Of a stretch of DNA of 64,000 nt, positions 21,226 to 32,230 are shown one piece after another. Source of the DNA: Chaetoderma sp. LZ-2023a (Eukaryota; Mollusca; Caudofoveata; Chaetodermatida; Chaetodermatidae). Numbering within the stretch: the stretch's first letter is position 1; each line of letters begins with the position of its first letter. The stretch lies in the NCBI GenBank assembly GCA_034401795.1, contig CM067369.1, forward strand, positions 188,068,742 to 188,132,741, read 5' to 3'. The position numbers were made by a program, and so were the translations under genes. Under the pieces are notes generated by a model, which did not search any database, was not told the origin of the DNA, and was given only the letters and a program-made list of their open reading frames with translations.

Positions 21226-22560
21226 GTAGTCGTACATGCCATCTGATGGCATTCCTACCTTCGCATTAGGATACCGCTTCTTTCTGTCATGTACATGTAT
21301 TTCTCGGACATCTGTTTAATTGTATTGATGATGCTAGGTGGATATGTCCATGTATTTATCAAACCATTACGTGGATGTACTCTCTATCTCCAGAATCCCA
21401 TGTTCCAATGTAGGGCGTGTAATACCATAATGCAGAGAATCCCGTGCGATTGTCCTAATACAAACAGTACCTTATCTGAACGTATATAAAAGTATGGATA
21501 ACCTCGGGGTCATTTTGGCATAGTGGATGAATCTTTAAATAAACAGAGAAAGTGAAAAGTTAAGCCGTTCGCACTAACATAAATCTTTCAAACAAATACC
21601 ATAGCTACATACCGTATACATTAGCCATGCCTTGAAATTCAGCAAGGATTTAGAAAAAAAGGCATTCAAACAAAACATAGAATTTTTTATAGAATGGTCT
21701 AGACGTACATTTATCCTATTTATAACGACCATCGCATAAACCATCTAAAAGTGGTCAATTAACCGTTTAAACCCCTACACAGTATAAACGGCGCTTTCTT
21801 TCTGCTGCGAGGATCGTTCTGTTTACTAATTTGAAACTTATTTGACTCATACCTGTCTTAACATTCTATCCAGACATCAGAACTGGGCCACCACGGTTCT
21901 ATTAAGCACATGCGTCACATAACACACCACTCACTCCTCGCCTCCAGGCCACGCATATGCATCTACCTAGCAACCTTACCTCACTACGCTCAACTACCGA
22001 ACATGACACCATACACCAGCCCACGCTGAGAATTATATAACCCGCTCTCATTCAAGAAGCACCGATAATCGGTTACCTAGACAGTTGATGCGGGGAGAAG
22101 CAATTATTTATCAGGCGTCTCGAGAGATTCCTTGCAAATGGTTGAAGATGCCAGAGGAATAATCTGTGAAACGTTGAACCCCCATGGTGTTTCATCGCCT
22201 CATCCAGTTCCACTAACTTAGGCCTACTCTGTAGTCGTTGAGATTAAGATATCGTACATGACGTCACATCTTAGAGCGTTACTCTTTCTCAGTCTTAGCA
22301 TTTGCAAATGTTATAAATAGATCACAATAAAATCCGTATTTATGCTAACTTGTGCCCAAATGGAAAATTATGTCGATGAAGACATATAATTGTAGCAATA
22401 CTATTTTAGTTTACGGTACGGCTCATATACATTTTAGATTGTTTCAAAAACAAAAACACAAACATGTCAGTTAGTACTCGGATTGCGCGGTTTGGCTTAG
22501 AGCCATATCGGTTTCGATATCACTTTTCATATCGATATATCGGAATATCGGTTTTATGGG
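21226..22560. other. No gene seen
   Basis: A decayed P-core arm (ACTAATTTGAAACTTATTTG) lies near 21820-21860. From 22080 to 22180 the sequence ends in GGAATAATCTGTGAAACGTT, reminiscent of conserved RNA-like ends of some retroelements, but too little remains to assign. Confidence 0.4.
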
Positions 22561-22569
22561 TGACTTCTG

Positions 22570-22766
22570 TTAGGTATAGGCCCTATGTCAAGAAGAGGTT
22601 GACATCCATTCAACATAACGCTCTGAAAACGATCGTCAATAACACGAAAACAGTACACCCGGTGCAAATTCTTGCCGTCTTACGCATATGCTTAATATAC
22701 CATCGTTGCCGCTGTGAACTTATTACCTGGGACCGCCTAAATATTAGGTATTCTGTCCTTAATTGA
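22570..22766 (+). mobile_element. LINE ORF2 C-terminal scrap
   Basis: The frame reads KKRLTSIQHNALKTIVN followed by VQILAVLRICLIYHRCRCEL. This resembles the region after the RT in many non-LTR retrotransposons (KxLxSIQNxALRxI, then hydrophobic L-rich and R-rich segments). No RT is present nearby and the frame is only about 65 codons. I cannot name the clade. It is followed by a P2 palindrome. Confidence 0.4.
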
Positions 22767-22784
22767 AAACACGATGTAAGAAAT

Positions 22785-22885
22785 GTTCCGTTGAATATTT
22801 TGGACTTAATTTGATTTGAAGCCATTGCCGCATTGGGCAGCAATGGCTTCCAATCAAAATAAGTCCGAAATATTCAACAGTACGT
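22785..22885. repeat. P2 palindrome
   Basis: GTTGAATATTTTGGACTTAA and TTTGAAGCCATTGCCGCATT pair with GGCAGCAATGGCTTCCAATC and AATAAGTCCGAAATATTCAA. The apex GCCATTGCTGCC/GGCAGCAATGGC replaces the M-type GCTGTTGCTGCC/GGCAGCAACAGC, while the outer TGTTGAATATTTTG is shared with M. Confidence 0.85.
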
Positions 22886-22997
22886 TTTAATTTTGCTTTT
22901 GAAACATGTTAAGAGTTATTTATGAAATGTGCTGTACAGTTCTGCGGCTCTTATAGCATCTTAACATCTATGCACAGCGGTGGAGTGGAGAAACCCA

Positions 22998-23340
22998 GTA
23001 TTAGGTATGCCCCGCCCATCTCTATCTAAGCTCCGCCCACACTTCGCCCGTGTTGGAATCGATTGATCCCTGAATTCACTGACTATCGATTTCCAGAAAA
23101 CTACAGGCAAGCTGTTGGATATTTTGAAACTAATTTGATTGGGTGTTGTTGCTGAAGTTAAATTAATTTCAAAATATTCAACATGTTTATTAAATAGTAA
23201 AGACATTCAATTCGTCATTGATTAAGCGTTCGTGACGAACTTATGTACGTCATTCATGACGTCGTGGATAAAGAGGCCATGTTACACGTCAAGTAGTTGA
23301 ATATGATGCCATATGATTGATAGATAAACTGGAAAGGTCC
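22998..23340 (-). mobile_element. Family M MITE, B terminus frayed, core shortened
   Basis: The A terminus is intact (AAACTGGAAAGGTCC). The B side carries ATGCCCCGCCCATCTC but has lost the exact terminal repeat. The apex is lost: TTGGGTGTTGTTGCTGAAG runs straight into the right arm. The donor element has decayed to CTACAGGCAAGC. Confidence 0.85.
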
Positions 23341-24045
23341 GTTGTTAGCGATATCGTAAAACGATCACATCGCATCATATTAAGTCAGTCTGACAGCATT
23401 CCTTTAAACTCTATGTAGCTATTCTGTAAAAAAGATTGTTATGAATTAATATTCCGTATTTAGCTACAGCAATATAGTGTGATCTAATTAAAAAGTATCC
23501 ACAAAAGCAATCATAGTTTGCAAGCGCATCCGCTTCCGTTTTTACTACATTGTAACCAATTTTCGGATGTTACGGGTTATCCCTATTATCACCACAGATA
23601 CGGAATCCGAGTGTACGGTCACACTATTTCTTGTGCTAAAATTTGCGCTAAATCCTACCAGCAGTTTTCGAGATATCCATAAATATCCGGAATTTTATTC
23701 TATACTGATCCGCGGTTCCTCGCGAGTTCTTTTGCGGATCACGGCTAAGCGTCTTGAAATCTTCATTCACGGTCGAGTTAAATATTTTGCATGTTCATAA
23801 TTATATTGTCTAATTCCTGTCTAATATGTCCACCTTAGGAGCACCTAATATGCAAACAATAGAGATATGCGATATCTTAGTATGGGCTATGCCCATAGAA
23901 TTGTGCTATATTAGTATATTTCTATGGCCAGGACTTATTATAACTACCTAGAGGTGGGGTGAGTTGGAGTGGGGTGGGTGGTTTATGAGATTGTGGCTCT
24001 TTAAGGCTTCTGATTTCATGTCCATAACAACTACAGTAGAGCTAA
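23341..24045. other. No recognised feature
   Basis: It contains a 77-codon frame at 23567-23800 without any motif I can name, and a short GGGGTGAGTTGG tract near 23956. Confidence 0.45.
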
Positions 24046-24049
24046 TAAA

Positions 24050-24290
24050 TAAGTTAACATGTTTCTAAAACAACAAAACCCCCAGAAACATGTTAGTTGG
24101 CACAATTTTAAAAACGATGTAAGAAATGATCTGTTGAATATTTTGAACATGATTGGATTGGAAGACATTGCTGCCTTAGGCAGCAATGCCTTCCAATCCA
24201 ATTATGTTCAAAATTTTCAACGGTACGTTTTATTTTGTTTTAGAAACATTTAAGGTTATTACTGAGCTGTACTGTAGGCAAATTCTCGTG
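24050..24290. mobile_element. Family P2 element, most complete copy
   Basis: It starts with AACATGTTTCTAAAACAACA, then TTAAAAACGATGTAAGAAAT. The palindrome follows: CTGTTGAATATTTTGAACAT, TTGGAAGACATTGCTGCCTT, and the matching right arm to CAAAATTTTCAACGG. It continues TTTTGTTTTAGAAACATTTA and CTGAGCTGTACTG, which recur after the palindrome at 50220-50300, 60130-60175 and 63000-63055. Confidence 0.8.
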
Positions 24291-24731
24291 TCTAAAGCGC
24301 AGTACTTGGGACATATAAATAACATTCTCGTTCTAACTGATGGTTCTTATAATTTTCTTGATTGGCCATATATCATAGCATTAGGGAGTGGTGCGGCTAG
24401 GAGATTAGTACAACTGCGTTAATTATGCTATACTAGATGTGGGGCTCAAGCGACCTTCAAAACGACGGCGCACTATTTTCTGTGTAGGTCTTTATAAGTG
24501 TACGTAGAACATTACTCTTTTTAGCGCAGCTAACTAATGCCTATAGGGCCAGTGATCCTAAATCCGTGTTATACACATACAATGTACTATATAAATATTA
24601 CTAGTACATTTCTATGGTCGTACCGCACTCCGTGGTAAGGCCACGTTTTGGAGCTGTAGCGACATAACACATATATAACAATAAAGAGCTGCTTGTATTT
24701 TGAGGCTTCTCATCTAACAAACGTTATAAAT

Positions 24732-25111
24732 GGATGAATCCAGTTTTAGCTATGTTCCGTCCATCTTTGCCTAAACTCCACCCACATATCGGCCGTGTTG
24801 GAATCGATCGATTCCTGAACAATTTTCATAAAGCTATACAGGTAAGCTGTTGAATATTTTAAAACTATTTTGACAGTGTATTGTTGCTGCCTACAACATC
24901 AACAGCGCCCAGTCAAATTATATTCAACAATTATTAGATTATTAAATAGTAAAGACATACAATTCGTACAACAAGGCTTAGTCCGTCATCACGTAAGCGT
25001 TCGTGACGAACTTAACCACGTCATTCATAACGTCATTGATTATGACGCCATCCTACACGTCACGTCGTTTATTACGACGCCATATTTTTGACTGAGAAAT
25101 TGGAATCCTCC
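24732..25111 (-). mobile_element. Family M MITE, full length, GGATT sub-type
   Basis: Both ends are of the GGATT type (GGATGAATCCAG and TTGGAATCCTCC). The donor element ACTATACAGGTAAGC-like is present (CTATACAGGTAAGCTG). The apex is disturbed (GTTGCTGCCTACAACATCAA), and the CRE sites have decayed to TGACGCCA and TTACGACG. Confidence 0.9.
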
Positions 25112-25517
25112 ATTATACCAAATCCATCTCAAATGCCAAATATGTTTTGTTTTAATCACACAAGATTACACAACCAGGTGTGAATCTGTAGTAACAATGG
25201 CCGCTTAAGGAAGATGCTCGGAAGCGCTGGCACGATTTCAGAGGAGATAAAAAAAACAACTAAAGGAGGCATCCATTTCTGCTTTTATCCTAATATCTAA
25301 GTCACATTATCTAGTAATCAGTTGTTAATACGTGTAGTGCTGGCTGCTCGGATGGCCTTTCAGCATTGTTTTAGTCACAGTCGCCCTTCTCTAAAAATGT
25401 ATAGAAATGTAACCTAATTCCGTGGTATGGCGGCTTGACCATTATACGATTAAATAACAGGATTATTTTCCCTCCTAATCTTGATTTTGTGGAAGCAAAT
25501 ATTAAAATCTCAACGAT
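25112..25517. other. No recognised feature
   Basis: No motif or repeat seen. Confidence 0.45.
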
Positions 25518-25874
25518 TTGTGTGTTTTGATGATTTCCGTGAATTATTTCCAGTATTTGATTCTTATTTTTATCACAGGGACAGTGTGCGCGTTTCTAAA
25601 TAAAGCTATAAAATATCCCTTGTTTGTACAAAAACATCCTCTGTGCCCTCACTATGCCCCAAGAACACTGACCAACTGTGAAATGCATGGCTTGCTTCAT
25701 TTAGTGTCATTTTACGCCTTTTGTATACTGTTGTGTGCATTGCCAGGGAGTTCGACAGCATTGACTTTCCAGATAGCTGGTAAATTTTCCTGGAGGATCA
25801 AAACTTTATTGCTAGATATTAGGATGATTTTGCATAAATTCACTATTTGGGCAGCAAAAGAAGAGTTAAAATAA
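25518..25874 (+). CDS. Unrecognised 118-codon open frame
   Basis: The frame starts MCVLMISVNYFQYLILIF and has two hydrophobic stretches (about residues 5-25 and 60-75). Between them is a cysteine- and histidine-bearing segment, HKPLCPHYAPRTLTNCEMHG-like, with LPGSS after the second stretch. It is not derived from any repeat family seen here and has no codon repetition. I do not recognise the protein. There is no obvious promoter or splice pair, and AT-rich DNA gives such frames by chance. It may be a transposon relic or an exon read through. Confidence 0.15.
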   Translation: MCVLMISVNYFQYLILIFITGTVCAFLNKAIKYPLFVQKHPLCPHYAPRTLTNCEMHGLLHLVSFYAFCILLCALPGSSTALTFQIAGKFSWRIKTLLLDIRMILHKFTIWAAKEELK

Positions 25875-26097
25875 AATATTTATGCATTTGTTTTTCACTG
25901 GTAATTATGAGTTTGGTGATGGGCCTAATGAAATTGTAAGTTCTAGCTAAATGCCGTGGAGTTTGGTTGCCTTAGCCTACATGTCTTGAAATTCGCCATT
26001 TCAGTAGTGTATTCGGAGGCTTTTGCTAGCTGACATTTAAAAAATTTCCGCGTCTCCCTTTCGACCACTACACGATATTTGTTGATAATATCGACCC

Positions 26098-26155
26098 TGA
26101 TAGCCCAGATTACTAGCCAAGTACAGGGCCAACTACAGGGCTATATTGGTAACCG
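26098..26155. repeat. Possible diverged family S fragment
   Basis: GCCCAGATTACTAGCCAAGT and GGCTATATTGGTAACC recall S vocabulary, but arm pairing is weak. Confidence 0.25.
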
Positions 26156-26257
26156 TTTTTGCAGGACTCTTCATCTAATGATCGCACGGGCGAGAGTTGA
26201 TCATTAAGATAGGATTCGAATCATACAGAAATGCCTATCGCATACCAGTTCCACTTA

Positions 26258-26648
26258 CAGTACTTACATGTGCATACATCCTCCAGACTACGAGAGAGCA
26301 ATTTCGTCAGAGTCAGTGTGACGTATGTGTCTTCTGTGGCAGTCTGCCGCTGAAACTGTAGAACACTTCATAGTTGAATGCCCATGCAGTTCTACATGCC
26401 ACCCTATTCTTGCATATATTGAAAATGCACTCCTTCACCATCAGCAGTTAGGGTTGTGCAATCTAGACATTACTCAGATCATCCTGCTCTGTACAAGGCT
26501 TAGTCCGAGTCATCCAAGCGGACAACCCAGAAACAGGACTTTCACTGCAGACGCCATGCCCATTCTGTGCACATGTTCAGGTATAAGGTATTGGAACAGA
26601 GAAATCCACGAATATCTACCTTGTCTCAAAAGTTTCGGTTGGACTTAG
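26258..26648 (+). mobile_element. LINE ORF2 C-terminal fragment with zinc-knuckle-like motif
   Basis: The sequence encodes, with one frame change near 26330, a CDVC-CxxC-like start. AAETVEHFIVECPCSSTC and a tail ending REIHEYLPCLKSFGW follow, then a stop. A CxxC...ETxxHFxxxCP arrangement is the usual C-terminal cysteine motif of CR1/L2/Jockey-type LINE polymerases. No RT remains upstream. A complete family R element begins 25 bp after the stop. Confidence 0.55.
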
Positions 26649-26672
26649 CTATATGCTATACTGAGAGGTTCT

Positions 26673-27035
26673 TTAAAGGTGTATATTCACACCAGAATGC
26701 TTGAAAATAAAAAATTTGTTAAAATTCTATTCGTTTATGGGCTTCTAATTATGTGTCTATATGTAATGATACGAAATAAATCTTAACATATGATGATTTC
26801 ATTCCATATAAATTAATATAATTTTTTTAATTGCGAAATTGAAATAGAGGCTCGTGCCTCTATTTCAATTTCGCAACTTAAAAAACTATATATTAATTTA
26901 TATGGAATGGAATCATCATATGTTAAGATTTATTTCGTATCATTACATATAGGCTCACAGTTTAACCCTCTAAAAGTGTATAATTTAAACAATTTTATTT
27001 TCAGAAATTTTACTGTGAATAGGCACCTTCAATGA
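26673..27035. mobile_element. Family R palindromic element, complete
   Basis: The termini are AAAGGTGTATATTCACACCA and ACTGTGAATAGGCACCTT. The inner half is an extended palindrome. TGTAATGATACGAAATAAAT, TCTTAACATATGATGATTTC and TTGCGAAATTGAAATAGAGG pair with their complements around GCTCGTGC. The arms span more than 100 bp each with few mismatches. I see no coding capacity. Confidence 0.9.
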
Positions 27036-27174
27036 TGTAACATTATCGAAACATTAACTCCATCTTCCAAGGTAATGTGGGCAATGTTAGACTTAAACCA
27101 AACGGTTACTACTCTTGCTTTGCTAGTTCAACTTATTGGTAATTGCTGTACGGTTACTACCCAGATAACGGATC

Positions 27175-27452
27175 TTAGTGTAATGAAACTAAATAAATCT
27201 TAGCATATGATGATTTCATTCCGTATAAATTAATATAATGTGTTTAGTTGTGAAGTTGAATAAGGGACGCGTGCCTCTAATTGAATTTCACAAATAATAA
27301 ATTATATTAAATTACACGTAACGAAATCATCATATGTTCAGATTTATTTCGTTTCATTATAGCTAAGCACGCAAGTTAAGCCTCTAAAAATATAAGATTT
27401 TAACAATTTTATTTTCAAGTATTTCAGTGTGCATGTGCCCCTTTAATATTAG
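27175..27452. mobile_element. Family R palindromic element, left terminus lost
   Basis: The left side starts at AATGAAACTAAATAAATCTT. The apex is AGGGACGCGTGCCTCTAATT and the right terminus is GTGTGCATGTGCCCCTTTA. It lies only about 140 bp from the complete copy, in the same orientation. Confidence 0.85.
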
Positions 27453-27662
27453 ATCTTGAAAGGTAACTTGTGCAGTTAAGATCTATATTATATCATAAGA
27501 ATAGGATTATAAATGAATAGTGGTCAATTATTCTTTTATAGGCACAGCTATCCTTGTAGCTGATAAGCTAAAGATTAGATAACCATATCTCATATGAATG
27601 CGTAGATTTTGCAAAATTACTTAGATCGTTCTGGCATTGATAGATAATATGTATAAGACAAT

Positions 27663-28057
27663 GGAGGATTCCAGTTTCTCAGTCAATCATATGATGTCAT
27701 AATCCTCAGCTCGACATGTAGGATGACGTCATAATCCATTGCGTCGTGAATGACGTAACTATGTTCGTTACGTACTCAGAATTGACGACGGACTAAGAGT
27801 TGTTCTACGAATTGTATGTCTTTACTATTTAATAAACATGCTCTTGGATATTTTGAAACTAATTCGACTGGGCCACGGTTGCTGCCATAGGCAGCAACAG
27901 TACCCAGTCAAATGGGTTTCAAAATATCAAACAGCTTACCTGTGTAGTTCTCTGGAAATGGATAGTCAGGCAGTTCACGGATCAATTGATCCCAACACGG
28001 GCAAAGCGTGGGTGGAGCGTGGCTAGAGATGGGCAGGGTCTAAAACTGGAATTCTGG
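27663..28057 (+). mobile_element. Family M MITE, full length
   Basis: Termini are GGAGGATTCCAGTTTC and AAACTGGAATTCTGG. The apex is modified on one side only (GGGCCACGGTTGCTGCCATA against GGCAGCAACAGTACCC). The GC box has decayed to GATGGGCAGGGTC. Confidence 0.9.
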
Positions 28058-29060
28058 ACTAGAAAGTTAGGTGCTTTAGTTGTCATCATTGATTAGCATT
28101 TACCCGCACTCGGGTGTGGTTCTCCTAGGAAGGAGGTGAAGATTTACCAAGAGCAAGAACAAGATTGTAATCCCTGCAGGACATAGTCAGTGGGCTGGAG
28201 GGGCCTACCTGGATAACCTCCACTAATTGACCAAACTATATTTTTCTAGCAGCTTTCGATGTCCTCTTTAAGATTATGTATGTTAACATGTGATAAACTG
28301 GGACTCAATAAGGTTTTTGATGGGTTATATTAGAGTTAATACCCGCAGTGAAGCAGACCATATTAAGGGGTAGGGAGATAAGAAATTGACATGTCTTTTG
28401 ATAGAATCGTTATAGATTGGTGATCCACCACTCAAAATGTTGCTTATAGTATCGTCTACGATTGCATATGATTTACATGCAAATCAGTTTCATAATGAGG
28501 TCGACAGAGGTCAAAAGGTCACAAATCTTCGCCACAGCTTAAAATCTAGCAAATGTATGTTGCTATCACTGACCAAGCACCGATAAAGGAACATTCTAGT
28601 ATTAACAGCTTAGGACTGATTAAAAGGCACCATTTGACAAATATAATGAGTAAAAGTGATGATCAAATGCTTTCTAATTACATCTTACTTCTTTGATTTT
28701 TTACTCATGAAGCCGTATTTGTTGCTTGATTTGCAGATTGATTAAAAGGCATCACTTGACAAATATAATGAGTAAAATAATTATGAGACTGCAGCTTAGC
28801 AACGATTGCAAGCGATCTAATCAGCGCGCATACTCGATTTGTGCAATGATAACGTTAAAAAAAGGAAGCGTCGACGTTATCCACAAATATCGAAATCGGT
28901 TGGGAACGAGACGAGGAAAGTAGATTGTAATGAGTGCTGGCAAAAGACTACCTATACGCTAATATTTTGAGCTACGTCCGTTCAAAATAATTCTAAAATC
29001 GACCATGCCATTTGAGCCTCATCCGACTGTTGTATTCTATCACAACTTCTAACAAGAATC
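28058..29060. other. No gene; 40-bp direct repeat pair
   Basis: GATTAAAAGGCACCATTTGA at 28617 recurs as GATTAAAAGGCATCACTTGA at 28738, each followed by CAAATATAATGAGTAAAA. Between them TTTTTTACTCATGAAG is a partial inverse of the repeat end. Confidence 0.6.
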
Positions 29061-29131
29061 GAGGAATCCCATTTTGGCCAGACACGGCCCATCTCTAGAT
29101 GAGCTCCACCCACACTTCGCACGAGTTGGAA
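29061..29131 (-). mobile_element. Family M MITE, B-end part, split by an insert
   Basis: GAGGAATCCCATTTTGGCCA followed by CCCATCTCTAGATGAGCTCC and ACCCACACTTCGCAC is a diverged B end. The rest of this copy resumes at 29694. Confidence 0.65.
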
Positions 29132-29693
29132 GCTAGAATTAGATCCCGACATTATAAAAAAATTTGCATCGGCTTTCTGACATATATGAGTTGATAGTCT
29201 GTGCGACAAATCCTGATTGTTGGGTGAATCCTGCAAACTGTGATGTTTTTACTAGATTTCGTACCTATGCTATGAGGATTCCTGATTACACATCTGAATG
29301 ACGTAACCCTGACACTTTTGGAGAAAATGAGAAATCCAAGATGGCGTCTAAGATGGCCACTATGTTGCGAAACCTCCTAAATTTTGACCCAGACCGACCA
29401 GAAAAATAATTCTGGTTTCTATAGCTAGGATGTTTAGGTCGAGGAATCGTTATCTTGCATTATCCAGGATATGTAGTTACTCAGTCAGCCATGTCCAAGA
29501 TAGGCAAGCTAAGGTGTCCATACAACTCTAACCCAAGATGTTATAGCTGTGGCTAACAACAAGAACAGTGTGAAAATCGGTCCTGCTGCCTTATTCGATA
29601 CCGAATTGATATACTCAAGAGACATGGGCTTGCAAAGTTCGCGTGGAATAGACATGGCTAAAATATTTTTCCATTAATTGTCTCCAGTACCAA
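29132..29693. other. Unclassified 560-bp insert inside a family M copy
   Basis: The segment separates the two parts of one M copy. It contains ATCTTGCATTATCCAGGATA and CAGTCAGCCATGTCCAAGAT, which recur inverted near 32446-32510 (ATCTTGGATATGGCTAGCTG and ATATCTTGGATAATG). No frame or terminal repeat is evident. Confidence 0.45.
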
Positions 29694-29988
29694 TCTCAAT
29701 TTCCAGAAAATTATACAGTTAAGCTGTTGAATGTTTTGAAACTAATTTGACCGGTTTTTGTTGCCTACCGCAACAACAGCCCCAGTCAAATCAGTCTCAA
29801 AATAATAAACAGCATGTTTATTAAATAGTAAAGACATAAAATTCGTGCAATAACGTTGAGTCCGTATTCAGTATGCATTCGTGACGAACTTATCTACGTC
29901 ATTCATAACGTAATTGATTATGACGTCAGCCTACACGTCACGTAGTTGATTATGGCGTCATATGATTGATGGATAAAGTGGAAAGGCC
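29694..29988 (-). mobile_element. Family M MITE, continuation to A end
   Basis: It resumes at AATCTCAATTTCCAGAAAAT and ends AAAGTGGAAAGGCC. The core is CCGGTTTTTGTTGCCTACCG with CAACAACAGCCCC. The donor element reads ATACAGTTAAGC, one substitution from a strong GTAAG. Confidence 0.85.
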
Positions 29989-30169
29989 ATTCTCTGGATC
30001 ATTCAGTGGTTAACAAACGGCACAGTCTAAGAGTTTGTATAGAGATCTCCTCATAGAGTACATTATCAACAAACTTTTAAATCAAAGTAATGTGTATCTT
30101 ATCTGTTAATAGATATTATGACTACAACAATAAGCAACCAGGAGTTCAAGTACAGGTCAGCATGCGAGT

Positions 30170-31190
30170 ATTAGACATAAGCTCGCACTAGATACTTATC
30201 TTTCTGCTCAGAAATTTGTTCTAAACGTTACAAAGAAAGAGGTTCAGATAATTGATCTCACTGCCTCCCAATTTCCAGATGTATCGACAAAACTACAGGC
30301 TACTAGCACCGCATATGTCCACGGACTCGTAGTTACAGGATCTAACCATATCCCACATCAGGTTCAAATGTGACTATTGCTGAAAACAGATAAGATGTGA
30401 ACAACAAGCGAAGTGGCAAATGTCATTATTGTACAGCAAATGAATCATTAAACAGCCTCGTTGTGAAGTGTGATGCTACTGCTGTGTTTATCCGCCTTAT
30501 CTATATTCACCACACGCAAAACTTGACATGTCGTCTCTTTATGGAAGCAACCAGTTCACTAAGAGCTCTTGGGGATATAGCGGGTTCAGCTCGAAAGCAT
30601 TCTGCCATCATTTCGCATGTCTTGACAGCTCCTGCAAAATCAGGATGTGACACTGTTGCACACATGTTTGGAATAAAAAAGCCACTATCCTGCAGGTATT
30701 AATGACACGGTAAGAACTAAAAAAGATAGTTGACTCTGGTATAGCAATATGCTATGCAAGTAATGTCGCTATGCCAACGGTTCGCATGGCTGCGAAGCGT
30801 TGCAAACCGAAACGCCACAAGTACTCCAAACCTGAGATCACTTCACAAAAATCAGACACATTTATTAAAAATGGCAAACGTGCTGGTTGCTCTGTGGAGA
30901 GCAGCATTAGAATAGGAGCCACCGAATCAAGATGTGCTAAATCATACTTGGCTCAGGGATAATATCTCAAAATCTCTTATACCAGTGACGGTGACATTTA
31001 ATGTATAAGCTTCACAGTTTGGAATTCTAATAAACGAGTAGATGTGGTTGCGGCACTGATAAATCCTGTGGAGCAGGAAGTAGCGGATTATAATAGGGCC
31101 GATGGGGGGAATTTGTCCACGGCCCCAGATCTTGACGAGAACATGATGTCCAGAGAGCTATTTTCGTTTGTAAAGAGAGAAACTGCGTAA
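30170..31190 (+). pseudogene. Second decayed copy of the THEEAD/GCDT-motif family
   Basis: Blocks in family order are: QKFVLNVTKKEVQIIDL (about 30207-30257), VVTGSNHIPHQVQM (about 30332-30373), an ADVIIVQQM-like block (about 30415-30445), TAVFIRLIYIHH (about 30480-30515), SARKHSAIISHVL (about 30588-30626), SGCDTVAHMFGI (about 30642-30677), a WRAALE-EPPNQDVLNHTWL block (about 30890-30950) and CGCGTDKSCGAGS (about 31045-31083). The order is that of large repeated animal proteins of uncertain function, with a conserved GCDT box and a cysteine-rich end. The copy is broken repeatedly. Compared with 13930-15105 it keeps more of the middle. Whether the parent is a host gene family or a mobile element cannot be told here. 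Confidence 0.55.
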
Positions 31191-31339
31191 CAGGACGTGG
31201 TCTTATTGTCTTATTTGTCTATTATATATTGTTTCAGTATTATTCTTATTAAAAAGTGATTTTCTGTTTTAAGACTTTTCTGATGTTTTAGGAGTTAGAT
31301 GGTTCATGATTTTATTACAGTTTAATATTATTTTTTTAT

Positions 31340-31640
31340 CTTCTAGATGCTCTCAGATGGCACCACCAGCACCTCCCGAGGTAAATATGGCTCTTCATTT
31401 GGTTTTTAAATTATTCTATTGTCAGCTATTTCATTTCATTTCTTTGTTCATTCAATTTTTTTATCCAGTCCTGCTGAATGGCTAAAAAATTGAGTGAACA
31501 AAGAAAATTAAATTAAATGGCTAAAAAAGAATAATTTAACAGCCAACTGATGGTCAATATTTACCTCCGGAAATGCAGGAGATGCTATCTGCGAGCATCT
31601 AGTTTTCAAAAAATTTCGGTGGAGGACCTTTTGGTTTGCC
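31340..31640. repeat. Imperfect 300-bp foldback (family W sequence)
   Basis: The left arm starts TCTAGATGCTCTCAGATGGC and runs through CCCGAGGTAAATATGG and CTTTGTTCATTCAATTTTTT. The right arm is its complement in reverse, ending CTGCGAGCATCTAGTTTTC. The centre is near 31480. The arm tip resembles TTAGATGCTCTGAGAAGC at 54607 and TTAGATGCTATCAGAGAG at 62205. Confidence 0.7.
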
Positions 31641-32230
31641 TTTCGCATCCACCCAACTCCAACAAATATTCTTTTCCCCCGGGCCTGATAAGGCTTAATC
31701 CGGCACTGGGAGCAGGAAACTGTTGATGCTACAAGGGCCAACTTACCTATATAGTTTTGTGTGTATGTATCACAGATGTAATAACATGTCTCAACCCATG
31801 GACAAAGTTTGCTACATAAGAAGAAGAAGAAGAGGACCATCAACCAGAAGAGGAAGATGAATAACTGTGTATCAATCTAATATTGAAATCACTATCAGAC
31901 CAAAATTATTGCCGTTACAATTCATAGTTTGCCAATTTACCAAAAGTTTATGGGCATATCCATAATAGAAACATTAATTCATAAGTGGACTACGTGCCCT
32001 GGGATTAAAATCTATTTCGCACTTTGAAATAATAGGTTTCAATTTCTTTTAATTTTAATTGTACTTGGCAATGTTACATGACAAAGTTAAGCCTTATCCT
32101 TTGCTTGGGATGAAAAGATTATTTTACTCAGGCAAACAAATATGGCGGATGAAGGTTTTCCTTTAAGTTAGGTTGTACGACCCTGTAGGCTTGACAAATG
32201 ATGTGACTTCCTGAGTTAGTTCATGTAAAA

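Noticed and set aside
22080-22185. GGAATAATCTGTGAAACGTTG as a possible ribozyme or retroelement end
   Set aside because: The second conserved half of a hammerhead core could not be found at a fitting distance.
31355-31379. Acceptor and donor around a 35-nt segment (TTCTAG ... GAGGTAAAT)
   Set aside because: The same sequence is present as a repeat tip (family W) elsewhere and as the inverse arm nearby, so it is repeat sequence rather than an exon.
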